A stretch of 64,000 nt of DNA, taken from positions 2,960,501 through 3,024,500 of the forward strand of contig CP047423.1 of the NCBI GenBank assembly GCA_014058405.1, written 5' to 3'. The stretch's first letter is position 1. Every line of letters begins with the position of its first letter. The notes beneath the pieces were generated by a model. That model searched no databases. It was not told the DNA's origin and worked only from the letters and a program-made list of their open reading frames with translations. Positions 28,050-36,645 of the stretch are shown one piece after another. Source of the stretch: Candidatus Nitrospira kreftii (GTDB lineage: Bacteria > Nitrospirota > Nitrospiria > Nitrospirales > Nitrospiraceae). A program made the position numbers and the translations under genes.

Positions 28050-29354
28050 TTACGCAGTCGGACTGGGCTCTTCCTTCCCTGCCCGCATTTTGGATGCAGC
28101 CCGAGCCAGCAGTTCCTTCTGCAATGCCTCGATATCGGCCTTGGCTCCCAACGCGATCTCTTCAACCCTCCGTTCACTCTCCGGGCCCGGCACGTGGGAA
28201 AACTCATGGCAGTCTTCATAGGCCTGTTCGGTAGTGCCGGTCGCCTTGATCACCATGCCGGCGATCACGCCCCCCACGATGGCAATGCCAAGCGTCATGG
28301 CGATACCGGTCAATTGGACACCGGCAACACCAGGAACGACAAAAATTGCGCAGAGGCCACCCAGTAATCCTGGCATGCCGTGTAGGTTGTGGACGCCACA
28401 GGTATCGACCAACTTGATCTTGGATTCCAGCATCGGTTGAATGAACACGAATCCGATGACGGACAGCGCACCTGCAAGTAACCCGATCGAAAATGCCCCG
28501 ATAGGCCCCACCAGGTTGCAGGTCGAGCCAATCGACACCCCGCCTGCCAGCGCGGCATTAGCCATATCCACCATCGAAGTTTTCCCATGATGGAAATAGG
28601 TACTGAGGAAATAGGTCGCAAGCGTCGCCCCACTTAGGGCAAGAATGGTGTTCACAATCGTCTGCGGCATTTCCTCGAACGGCACGATCGCCGTCGCGAA
28701 GCTTGGCCAGAACAACCACAGCACCATCGATCCGAGCATGGCAAACCGATCGGAAGTCGGATCGGATTCGATCGGTTGACTGCGTTGCCGTGCGGTTGTC
28801 AGCACCAAGGAGGCCGCCAGCCCGAAATACGCGCCGAACGCATGGATGACGATCGAACCTGCCGAATCCTGAAACCCTTTAGTGAGCCCAGCGCCGTTGT
28901 CCAGCACCAAATATTCGTTGAGCGCATAGAGTGGTACAAGCAGCAATGTGAGCACGGCATACTGAAACACACGCAACCGCCCCAGCACTGCCCCCATGGC
29001 AATTAACGCCGTCGCAACTGAAAATTCAGCCAACATCAACGTTTCGACCGAATGCGCCTTGATCTCATGCCCCACTACGCCGTTGGCACGCAACAACATA
29101 TACAGGGGCAATCCAGTGGCGACCACCAGATAGGTCCCGGTCGTCGCACCGAAGCCATATCGTCGAACAAAGACCATGAGAAATCCGAAGCCGACGACCA
29201 ACATGGCGAGGATGTGAATCGAGTAGTTATATTGCGCGACCAATCGCGCCTCATTGATGGGACCAGCCGGTTCTTCGGCGCTGACCCAACTTGTCATGCA
29301 CAAGAAAACCAGACTTGCTGCGCCGAGGATCTTCAACCAGAAGCTGTTCCGCAT
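28050..29354 (-). CDS. Rh-type ammonia channel
   Basis: 434 residues from the ATG at 29354, behind AAGGAGG. An N-terminal signal peptide (ILGAASLVFLCMTSWVSA) precedes eleven or so membrane helices. The twin pore histidines are visible in GSIVIHAFGAYFGL and CGVHNLHGMPG. The AFGAYFGL helix and the N-terminal cleavage site point to the Rh50 group rather than AmtB. Rh channels conduct uncharged ammonia or CO2. In Nitrospira, Rh50-type channels are reported mainly from clade A comammox organisms, while nitrite oxidisers mostly carry Amt-type. No GlnK gene lies next to it. Confidence 0.88.
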   Translation of the reverse strand: MRNSFWLKILGAASLVFLCMTSWVSAEEPAGPINEARLVAQYNYSIHILAMLVVGFGFLMVFVRRYGFGATTGTYLVVATGLPLYMLLRANGVVGHEIKAHSVETLMLAEFSVATALIAMGAVLGRLRVFQYAVLTLLLVPLYALNEYLVLDNGAGLTKGFQDSAGSIVIHAFGAYFGLAASLVLTTARQRSQPIESDPTSDRFAMLGSMVLWLFWPSFATAIVPFEEMPQTIVNTILALSGATLATYFLSTYFHHGKTSMVDMANAALAGGVSIGSTCNLVGPIGAFSIGLLAGALSVIGFVFIQPMLESKIKLVDTCGVHNLHGMPGLLGGLCAIFVVPGVAGVQLTGIAMTLGIAIVGGVIAGMVIKATGTTEQAYEDCHEFSHVPGPESERRVEEIALGAKADIEALQKELLARAASKMRAGKEEPSPTA

Positions 29355-29429
29355 GGAGGCCTCCTTGGACAATAGGAGCAATAGGGGGATTATTGGGGGA
29401 GCAGTGTACCCTAGTTATCAGCGCCCTTG

Positions 29430-29535
29430 TCAAACTCCGCCATGGCGAGAATTGATGAGCTTGGTAATCCCGATGACGGCATAAATCGGCGGAACGCCGA
29501 CAAAGTAGGCGATAAAACACAGGAAATACCGGTTT
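29430..29535 (-). pseudogene. Possible fragment of a small membrane protein
   Basis: A minus-strand frame reading RYFLCFIAYFVGVPPIYAVI and GITKLINSRHGGV, ending in a TGA at 29430. It looks like the last helix of a membrane protein, but a stop lies just before it and no start codon with a ribosome site is visible. It could be a remnant or a very short hydrophobic peptide gene in the 300-base gap upstream of the Rh channel. Confidence 0.3.
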
Positions 29536-29659
29536 TAGCTCGAATCACCAGTGGCCACAGAGATGATCAACAACTTGAGGTGATTCTGCTTTACTGAAAT
29601 GAGATATGTGGAAGTATCGGCTTTAGGCCCCGTCTGCGCACCAAGCCTATCCCGCGGAA

Positions 29660-30925
29660 TCAGGAGGACGGAGGGTTGAGTGCGCGCAGCTCTAGTCCTT
29701 CGATCTCTTGAATGGTCTTCCCGGCGATCCCCTGCAGGTCTCCGTACATTCCGGCCGTCGCCTGCATCACGCGGTCGATCTGTTCTTCCCGCTTAGCCCA
29801 TTGTTTGATGATGGCCTTCTTCTCTCTATCGAGATCCTCCTTCATTGTTGAGAACGCTTCGACGATGGCTTCGACTCGATGCCGAAAGCGGGGACCGGTG
29901 AGATATTGGTAGATCATTTCTGTCTTGGTTTGTTGGCCTTCTGAGGCTTGCCGGGCAGAGGCGACTTCGACGAGAGTTTGTCGAAGTGCGAGCGCCAATG
30001 GGAGGATGGTCTTCGTATGAGTGACCCACACATTGTCAACCAGGCCGAATGTCTCGACTTCTTTAGGAAGTGATTGGCTGACGATGACCGCCATCTCGGC
30101 CTTGGCAGCCCGCTGATCCTCTCGTAACTTGGCCAGCCATCCATCGCTCCAGTTCTTGGTCCGCTTCGACTCCCAAATGATGGTGCCGCAGGACTGCCCA
30201 TGAGATCCCACAACACGCTGAAGCGCATCTCCTCCATATTCGCCTTTGGGAACGGGTTCAATCGTGTCCCAGGGAAATTTCTCCCGCAGTAGGGCCTCCA
30301 ATTCCAATTCCTGGACTTCTCCCTGAAGCTGCTGTGACCCCTGCTCGGCCTTTCGCTTTAGCTCCTCGATCTGCTTCTGCATCGAGGTGATGGTTTGTTC
30401 TTTCTCAAGGACTTTCAGTTTGAGCCCGTCTTCGGCTTCTTTCTTGGCCTGTTCCCTCGTCGCCGTCAATCCCTCTTGAACCCGCTTTTCGACCGTCAAC
30501 TCCAGCTCACGCTTCGCATCGTCTAGTTCGCGCTGTTTACGCAAGAGATCCGCTTGCGCTTTCTGCGCTTCCGCCAATTTGGCTTCCCGTTGTTTGATGA
30601 CTTCCTGAAGATCAGTGACTTCTTGCGCCTTTTGGTCCAGATCAGCCTGCAACCCGCGCTTGGCCTTTTTTGCCTCTTCAGCCGTAATCTTGGCCCGCTC
30701 CACGTGAAGTTTCTGGTTGACCTGATCGTCGATCGTTTGCTGTGCCTTGGTTATTGCTTCCTCTCGCTCGCGTAGAGCCGCGTCGCGCTTAGCCACATCT
30801 GTATCTTTCTGGGCTAAACGCTTCTCATACTCATGACGAGTCGATTCGATCAGCGGAGCCGCGAGGGATTCCGTGAGTTTGATTTCAGTCTTACAATTGG
30901 GGCAAATAATCGTTGGCTCAGCCAT
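29660..30925 (-). CDS. DUF2130 protein (coiled coil plus nuclease-like domain)
   Basis: 421 residues. The N-terminus has a zinc knuckle (CPNC at residues 9-12). A coiled coil rich in Lys, Glu, Ala and Gln covers about residues 30-220. The C-terminal domain contains GEYGGDALQRVV and GTIIWESKRTKNWSDGWL, the PD-(D/E)xK-like active-site pattern (ESK) of the DUF2130 family. Such proteins may act on DNA ends, but their role is unproven. The gene stands alone, oppositely oriented to its neighbours on the right. Confidence 0.87.
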   Translation of the reverse strand: MAEPTIICPNCKTEIKLTESLAAPLIESTRHEYEKRLAQKDTDVAKRDAALREREEAITKAQQTIDDQVNQKLHVERAKITAEEAKKAKRGLQADLDQKAQEVTDLQEVIKQREAKLAEAQKAQADLLRKQRELDDAKRELELTVEKRVQEGLTATREQAKKEAEDGLKLKVLEKEQTITSMQKQIEELKRKAEQGSQQLQGEVQELELEALLREKFPWDTIEPVPKGEYGGDALQRVVGSHGQSCGTIIWESKRTKNWSDGWLAKLREDQRAAKAEMAVIVSQSLPKEVETFGLVDNVWVTHTKTILPLALALRQTLVEVASARQASEGQQTKTEMIYQYLTGPRFRHRVEAIVEAFSTMKEDLDREKKAIIKQWAKREEQIDRVMQATAGMYGDLQGIAGKTIQEIEGLELRALNPPSS

Positions 30926-31107
30926 CAGACCCCGTAGGAAGAAACCTGCCTCGTTCCCGTGTCCAGAAGAAGCTTACAATCACGTTCACCGTAGAGAGAG
31001 AATACCGATTTATATCCGGGAAATCATCAATGAATAGTCGCGAGGATGGGAGAGATTTCTGTCGTTTCTCTTTTTGCTCCCCTGCTAGACTCTCGCTCCG
31101 CTGTGAG

Positions 31108-31113
31108 TATAAT
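31108..31113 (+). promoter_or_regulatory. Likely -10 box (TATAAT) of the FlgO-like/thiD operon
   Basis: A perfect TATAAT at 31108-31113 lies only 11 bases upstream of the ATG at 31125, with no ribosome site between. If used, transcripts would begin at or within a few bases of the start codon (leaderless or nearly so). No good -35 is visible at the usual distance. Confidence 0.4.
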
Positions 31114-31124
31114 GACATCAGTTC

Positions 31125-32090
31125 ATGGCTATGATCGGATTACTGATACTGCTCTTCACCGTGCTGTCGCCATTTCCCTATCCAACGTCAACTTGGGCTG
31201 GCGCGAGTTATGAGGAGACCCTCAAACAGTTGGCTGAGGCGATCACGGAACGAGCAGCGAAAGCCAAGAAACACCGTCTGGCCTTTCTCGACTTTACCGA
31301 TTTACAAGGACAGTCCACGCCGGTGGGACAGTTCCTTGCTGAAGAGCTCGGAACACAAATCATGCTCGCAGCAGAATTGACAGTAGTTGACCGAACGCTT
31401 ACGTACTCGACCCTGAAGAAACTCCACGTGGACCGCATCGACTCAGACCATGCGAAAGCCGCCCAACGTGTTGCCAAAGCGATCCGGGCCGATGCGTTCA
31501 TCAGCGGAGTCTATATCGAGACTCCGAACGGCCTACAGGTCACCACAAAGTTGATCCGTCCATCGAATGCCCAGTCCATCGGCGCCGCTCGGGCAACGCT
31601 GCCGAAAGCCGGCCCTTTGAACTCGTTCTTCAAAAATGAGGAGGCTCCGCAGCCGGTGGTCCCAATCAGCCCAACTGAGCCTGCACCCCAGACCGGCCTA
31701 GGCACTCATCGGAACGAGTACTATGAGTTAGTCGTGACGTCGATCGACAAACACGACAGCCGAGTAAAATTGGGCTTCACCATCGAAAACCATTCCTCGC
31801 GTGACCTGAAGCTCCTGTGTCACTTGCAAGACACACTGCTGAAGGATGAACATGGTATGACATGGCATCAGAGAGTCGAGGAGAATCGGGAAGGTCTCTG
31901 TACACGGGGTATTGAGTTGTCACCACGACGAAAAGGACGAGCCATTCTCGCCTTCAGAGCCACCTCTGATGCAGCGGCCACCCAGTTCACTCTTCACTTT
32001 CACGAGAAATTACCAAGACAGGATGCTTCGTTTACGATTGATAGACTGACTCTGGCCCCCACGCCAGATCCCGTGGAACCGACCCCATAG
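31125..32090 (+). CDS. Exported FlgO-like domain protein
   Basis: 321 residues with a signal peptide (MIGLLILLFTVLSPFPYPTSTWA). The N-terminal domain (HRLAFLDFTDLQGQSTPVGQ, FLAEELGTQIMLAAELTVVD) matches the FlgO/CsgG-like fold found in outer-membrane-associated proteins. The C-terminal part (YYELVVTSIDKHDSRVKLGF) is an immunoglobulin-like beta domain. First gene of a three-gene run with 10-base gaps to thiD and the oxidase-like gene. Its link to the other two is unclear. Confidence 0.65.
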   Translation: MAMIGLLILLFTVLSPFPYPTSTWAGASYEETLKQLAEAITERAAKAKKHRLAFLDFTDLQGQSTPVGQFLAEELGTQIMLAAELTVVDRTLTYSTLKKLHVDRIDSDHAKAAQRVAKAIRADAFISGVYIETPNGLQVTTKLIRPSNAQSIGAARATLPKAGPLNSFFKNEEAPQPVVPISPTEPAPQTGLGTHRNEYYELVVTSIDKHDSRVKLGFTIENHSSRDLKLLCHLQDTLLKDEHGMTWHQRVEENREGLCTRGIELSPRRKGRAILAFRATSDAAATQFTLHFHEKLPRQDASFTIDRLTLAPTPDPVEPTP

Positions 32091-32100
32091 AAAGCCACCC

Positions 32101-32901
32101 ATGTCGAATATCTTGAAACAAGTGCTCACCATCGCTGGTTCAGACTCCGGCGGAGGCGCAGGTATTCAGGCCGATCTCAAGGCCATGTCCGCCAACGGGG
32201 TCTTTGCCATGTCCGTGATTACAGCCATCACGGCTCAAAACACCGAAGATGTGACGGATGTCTTCGAATTGCCTCCCGCCATCATCGCCTCGCAGCTCGA
32301 TGCCGTCTTCGACGATTTTGACGTGGCCGCCGTCAAGACCGGGATGTTGTCATCCTCGGTCATCGTCGAAGTGGTCGTACGCATGCTCACTCCTCAAAAA
32401 GTCACCAACCTCATCGTAGATCCGGTCATGATCTCCAAGAGTGGGCACCCCCTGTTGCAGCCGGATGCCGTCGAAGCAGTCAAGATGAAGCTGCTCCCAC
32501 TCGCCTTGATCGTAACCCCGAACGTGCATGAGGCCCAGCAACTGTCAGGGATCGAAATCAGATCGCTGGCCGACGCGCGACGAGCCGCCAAGGTGATTCA
32601 CCAATTCGGATGCAAGCATGTCTTGATCAAAGGCGGCCACCTCCTCAACGAACGAGCGACTGACTTGCTGTACGATGGACGGTTTTTCAACGTCTTGAAG
32701 GGGGAATTCATTGAGACACGCCATACCCACGGCACCGGTTGTACATTCGCCTCTGCGCTGGCCGCACAACTTGCTCGCGGACGTTCTATCTTAGATTCTG
32801 CGCAGGCGGCAAAAGCATACGTCACGGAAGCGATCCGACATGGTCTCGCGATCGGCCACGGTCACGGTCCCACCGATCATTTTTATTTCTTGGAGCGTTA
32901 A
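32101..32901 (+). CDS. thiD: Hydroxymethylpyrimidine (phosphate) kinase
   Basis: 266 residues of the ribokinase-like fold. The N-terminal motif TIAGSDSGGGAGIQADLKA is the substrate-binding signature of ThiD. DPVMISKSGHPLL and the late GTGCTFASALAA are the anion-hole and catalytic base region, with the Asp replaced in its usual place by the Cys of GTGC, as in most ThiD. It phosphorylates HMP and HMP-P for thiamine synthesis, using the product of ThiC encoded 27 kb away. Second gene of the three-gene run. Confidence 0.95.
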   Translation: MSNILKQVLTIAGSDSGGGAGIQADLKAMSANGVFAMSVITAITAQNTEDVTDVFELPPAIIASQLDAVFDDFDVAAVKTGMLSSSVIVEVVVRMLTPQKVTNLIVDPVMISKSGHPLLQPDAVEAVKMKLLPLALIVTPNVHEAQQLSGIEIRSLADARRAAKVIHQFGCKHVLIKGGHLLNERATDLLYDGRFFNVLKGEFIETRHTHGTGCTFASALAAQLARGRSILDSAQAAKAYVTEAIRHGLAIGHGHGPTDHFYFLER

Positions 32902-32911
32902 GTACAAGCCG

Positions 32912-34237
32912 ATGCGCACACGAAGCTACTCGCCCCTCACGTTGTGCCTCACAGGTCTCACCTGGCTCACCCTTGCATCAATCCTCGGGTTGGCAATTCT
33001 CATTGGGTTAGTTCGTGGGACCCCACTGCCCTCATGGGTACGAGCGCTCCATGTTCATGCGGTTCTGATCGGCGGCGTGGCTCAGATTATTCTCGGCGGG
33101 TTTCTTTTGCTTATCGCTCCACCACAGTCAAAGGCCGGAATGGAATCAGACTCGCATCCCATCACATTATTGGCGTTGAACGGCGGCCTCGTTGGAATGC
33201 TTGTGGGATTTTGGCTGCATCACGACTTGCTCGTGAGCATTGCCGGCTTCGTGGTGATCGCGGGGTTTCTCTCTGCCATCCGCAGCCTCTGGGCTCGTGC
33301 GCAGCAGATTTTGAATTTCTCGTTGGGTCATTCATGGTATTACGCACTGGCTTTCTTTGGCCTTGTCGGCGGATCGGCCTTCGGAGAGCTCATGACATTG
33401 GGGATGATTCCGGAATCCTACGGCTCTGTGCGACTCGCCCACATTCATCTTGTCGTGCTCGGCTTTGTTGTTCTAATCATCATTGGCATGATGCATCATC
33501 TCCTGCCGATAGTTTGGGGCGCCCCGCTCGCAGACCCGAGGCTGATGCAGCTGACGACCATCTTTCTACCGATTGGGGCAGCTCTCTTAATCGGTGGATT
33601 CCTCAATTCATCGGTTCTCGTTGAAATGATTGCGGGTGCCATTTTGTTCATGGGCGTCAGTCTCCTCACGGGCAACCTGTTCAGAACATGGCTCGCCTTG
33701 CCTCATTCCGGAAATGCCGCCTCGGACCATCTCTTAGTCTCCACCTTCTTTCTCGTGTTTACTATCATCCTCGGTATCTTTGTCGGAGCCAATCACCTAT
33801 CGAACCCACCGGCGTTGCCGTACGGCAAGCTCCACCTGGTTGCCTATACCCACATGGCATTCATCGGTTTCATCGTGAACGCGGTCATGGGCGCATTCTC
33901 CTATCTAATTCCCGTTACCCTTGCAGCCAGTCGCGTCACCAGTCACAAAAAGCGCAGCGTCTATCTCGACCAACTGACTTCCATGATGAACCGTTTGGGA
34001 TCCGTACAGATCGCCGCTCTCTCCCTCGGAACCATGGGGGTCGGCATCGTGGCAACTCTCACGTGGAATGTGCCGCTGAGCTCCATCTACATCCAGAGTG
34101 CCCTGTGGGCATGTCTCCTTCTTCTACTGACCAGCTATGTTCTCTTCTCGATCAAGTTGTCCGCCATCGTGGCCAAGCAACCGGAGCATCTTGCCACCCA
34201 ACAGAGAGCTCCCGATGAACTGAAGCCAGCGGCATGA
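32912..34237 (+). CDS. Haem-copper-oxidase-subunit-I-like membrane protein
   Basis: 441 residues with about twelve membrane helices. Three His-bearing helices resemble those of oxidase subunit I: ALHVHAVLIGGVAQIILGG, HIHLVVLGFVVLIIIGMMHH and THMAFIGFIVNAVMGAFSYL. The order and surrounding residues recall cbb3/NorB-type subunits, but the protein is short, and the full set of haem and CuB ligands is not clear. It may be a divergent member of the oxidase/NO-reductase superfamily or a haem-binding relative. It starts at the ATG at 32912, ten bases after thiD. Confidence 0.55.
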   Translation: MRTRSYSPLTLCLTGLTWLTLASILGLAILIGLVRGTPLPSWVRALHVHAVLIGGVAQIILGGFLLLIAPPQSKAGMESDSHPITLLALNGGLVGMLVGFWLHHDLLVSIAGFVVIAGFLSAIRSLWARAQQILNFSLGHSWYYALAFFGLVGGSAFGELMTLGMIPESYGSVRLAHIHLVVLGFVVLIIIGMMHHLLPIVWGAPLADPRLMQLTTIFLPIGAALLIGGFLNSSVLVEMIAGAILFMGVSLLTGNLFRTWLALPHSGNAASDHLLVSTFFLVFTIILGIFVGANHLSNPPALPYGKLHLVAYTHMAFIGFIVNAVMGAFSYLIPVTLAASRVTSHKKRSVYLDQLTSMMNRLGSVQIAALSLGTMGVGIVATLTWNVPLSSIYIQSALWACLLLLLTSYVLFSIKLSAIVAKQPEHLATQQRAPDELKPAA

Positions 34238-34284
34238 TCATCCATCTTCTCCGTCCTCCTGCCTGACTCGGCAAGCAGATTCTG

Positions 34285-34290
34285 ATACAA
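34285..34290 (+). promoter_or_regulatory. Promoter of the alpha/beta-hydrolase gene
   Basis: TACAAT at 34285-34290, 16 bases downstream of CTGACT at 34263-34268, makes a plausible sigma-70 promoter. The GTG start at 34298 is only seven bases further and has no ribosome site, so the message would be leaderless or nearly so. Confidence 0.4.
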
Positions 34291-34297
34291 TCCTGCC

Positions 34298-35074
34298 GTG
34301 GAAGAACGATTCTCCTTTCTCGATCCCCGAGGACATCGAGTAGCCTCCATCTTAACCAGGCCTCCCGGCGAAACCGATAGGGTCGCCGTGCTGTGTCACG
34401 GATTTCTTTCCTCGAAAACCAGCTCGACCAACAATACCCTGACCAGGATGCTCACGGGCCACGGCATCGCAACGTTTCGTTTTGATTTCTTTGGGCAAGC
34501 GGAGAGCGAGGGGCCGTTCGATCAGATCACGATCACCCTGGCGATTGAACAAGCCTCCGCAGCAATCGATTTGATGCGACAGAGGGGGTTTCGTCGCATC
34601 GGTCTGATGGGATCCAGTTTCGGCGGTCTCGTGTCGATTCTGACAGCCGCGCAACGGACAGATCTGGATTGCCTGGCCCTCAAATGCCCTGTGGTCGATT
34701 TCGCGGAGGAGCTACGGTTGGAGTTCGGAGATGACGGCATAGCACAGTGGAACGCAACCGATACGATTCCAGATATTCTAGGCGGCCCTGACCGTGTAAA
34801 GCTGCGCTATGCCTTCTATGAAGATTGTCTCCGGCAAATCGCCTATATTCCTGCACGATCGATCCTGGCTCCGACCGTCATTGTGCAGGGCGACAAAGAT
34901 GAACATGTTCCACTCCATCAAAGCCGACAACTTTATGAAGAGCTACGGGTCAAGAAGCACCTCGAGCTGTTGCCCGGTGCCGACCATCAATTTACAAAAG
35001 GTGCGGACTTCACGCGCATGACCCAAATCATTGCCGACTGGTTGATACAGCATCTGACCTCCGCACAGCGATAA
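34298..35074 (+). CDS. Alpha/beta hydrolase
   Basis: 258 residues from a GTG start. The oxyanion-hole motif is LCHGFLSSK; the nucleophile elbow GSSFGG puts the Ser near residue 109. The acid is in GDKDEHVP and the His in GADHQF, completing the Ser-Asp-His triad. The short-acyl-esterase-like core and single lid suggest an esterase or peptidase-like enzyme of broad class. The substrate is unknown. A small hairpin (ATCGG/CCGAT, 35076-35090) follows the stop. Confidence 0.85.
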   Translation: MEERFSFLDPRGHRVASILTRPPGETDRVAVLCHGFLSSKTSSTNNTLTRMLTGHGIATFRFDFFGQAESEGPFDQITITLAIEQASAAIDLMRQRGFRRIGLMGSSFGGLVSILTAAQRTDLDCLALKCPVVDFAEELRLEFGDDGIAQWNATDTIPDILGGPDRVKLRYAFYEDCLRQIAYIPARSILAPTVIVQGDKDEHVPLHQSRQLYEELRVKKHLELLPGADHQFTKGADFTRMTQIIADWLIQHLTSAQR

Positions 35075-35333
35075 TCGGCTGCTCCGATAGGGCCGCAAAT
35101 CGTCCACTGTATTCAGATTCCTGCTATCTGGCAGTGTTCGAAGTGGTTCACTCCAAGAATGCCTTTTGGTACAAATCGACCGTCCTGCCCCTTTCTTGGA
35201 CGTTCACTATCCGACAGAAACGTTGCGCAATGCGACGTGATGAGAACCGTCCTTACGCCACGCTCTTCCCCGCTTCCTGGCATATCGGTTGCGTAGTACC
35301 GTGATCTCACGATCGAATTGCGCCACACTGGAC

Positions 35334-35675
35334 ATGATCCTGATGGTTCATTCTAGAGACATCATCGCGGCCTCGTACGTGACACTCACACTTGTATTAT
35401 GCTCAAGTATCGTGAGTGCTGAAACACTAAAGAGTGGCTCTCGCAGCTTGATCCATCGCCCCCAACTACAGAGCACACCACACGCGACGCTCGAGTTAAC
35501 CGGAATCCCTTCCCGCATTGATCAAAGTTCTGTCTCCCCTACAGCGCCACAGGCGTCACTCCGTCACAAGCTGGTGAGACGACCAACAGTACCTCCGCTG
35601 GCAACCGCCCAACCCAACGACGTTCTTCCCTCAAGCCCCCTCCAACTCGGCAACACGTCATCCCTGACGAAATAG
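35334..35675 (+). CDS. Possible small exported protein
   Basis: 113 residues if it starts at the ATG at 35334. The N-terminus is a plausible signal peptide (IAASYVTLTLVLCSSIVSA, then ET), followed by a Pro/Ser/Thr/Gln-rich region with no fold signature. No clear ribosome site is visible. It ends convergently 85 bases from the FGE-sulfatase-like gene. The 260 bases upstream show nothing else recognisable. Confidence 0.4.
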   Translation: MILMVHSRDIIAASYVTLTLVLCSSIVSAETLKSGSRSLIHRPQLQSTPHATLELTGIPSRIDQSSVSPTAPQASLRHKLVRRPTVPPLATAQPNDVLPSSPLQLGNTSSLTK

Positions 35676-35760
35676 TGAGCTTAGGCGAAACCGCCCCCAC
35701 TATAGGCATTGGATCAGCGATCACACTGACGTCCCCTCGACAGGAACGGTGAGCGCATAT

Positions 35761-36600
35761 CTACTCCGCGCCTGACCGTGCGCAACGAAAACCTACATAG
35801 CTATTCCGAGTGTCCGGCGGAAGTTTGAATCGCCCATAGGTGAGAAGATACTTGGGTAGATCCGACCAGGATCCGCCACGCAGCACTTTGAACTGACCCT
35901 GCTCCGGCCCAGTTGGATTTCGATCAGGAGCATCATCGTAATAGTCGATCGCATACCAGTCCTGCACCCATTCATACGCATTCCCCGCCATATGATGGAG
36001 CCCAAACGGACTCCTGCCCTGGGGATGTGATGCTACCGGCTCGAGCACACGGTCATAACTAAACCTGGTGCCTAGCCCGAAGTTGGCGCGCTGGTTCGTC
36101 GGCGCCTGGTTGCCCCAGGGATAGGATCGGCCATCGGTGCCGCGCGCTGACTTTTCCCATTCTGCTTCCGTCGGCAGCCGTTTTCCTTTCCACTGGCAAT
36201 AGGTCTCAGCATCCTGCCAACTCACGCCGACGACTGGTCGATCACCATGACGAGAAAGCGCCACGGTTTCCCATTGCCAGGGAACGGTTTGTTTTTCTGC
36301 ACTAAGGAACTCCGAGTACTGTGCCGTCGTGACCTCATATTGATCGATGGCAAAGGTATCGAGCCAGACACGATGCGCAGGCCGCTCATCTTCCAGTGCA
36401 TGAACCCCATCAAGCCCCATGATGAATTCCCCGGCAGGGACCTCGACCATTGGAGTGTCGATGACCCCTAACCCGGCACTCTTAAATTTTCTCAAGCGTT
36501 CGAGCTGAGCAAACGCATAGAGGGTGTCACAGAGAAGGCAGAACACAAGGAGGAGCTGTATGAACCATGCCTTCCAGAAATATAACCTCCCACTAGCCAT
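35761..36600 (-). CDS. Membrane-anchored FGE-sulfatase-fold protein
   Basis: 279 residues with an N-terminal membrane anchor (WFIQLLLVFCLLCDTLYAFA) and a formylglycine-generating-enzyme/SUMF1 fold. Recognisable segments are MVEVPAGEFIMG, PVVGVSWQDAETYCQW, RLPTEAEWEKSARG and VLRGGSWSD. The catalytic cysteines of true FGE, which follow the RGG motif, are absent here, so it cannot be a canonical sulfatase activator. Such proteins often serve as binding or accessory domains. The start is taken at the ATG at 36600. The neighbour upstream is probably its partner. Confidence 0.82.
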   Translation of the reverse strand: MASGRLYFWKAWFIQLLLVFCLLCDTLYAFAQLERLRKFKSAGLGVIDTPMVEVPAGEFIMGLDGVHALEDERPAHRVWLDTFAIDQYEVTTAQYSEFLSAEKQTVPWQWETVALSRHGDRPVVGVSWQDAETYCQWKGKRLPTEAEWEKSARGTDGRSYPWGNQAPTNQRANFGLGTRFSYDRVLEPVASHPQGRSPFGLHHMAGNAYEWVQDWYAIDYYDDAPDRNPTGPEQGQFKVLRGGSWSDLPKYLLTYGRFKLPPDTRNSYVGFRCARSGAE

Positions 36601-36645
36601 GATCAACCATCCGATCCATGCATCAGACGCGACCATCAATCAGGC

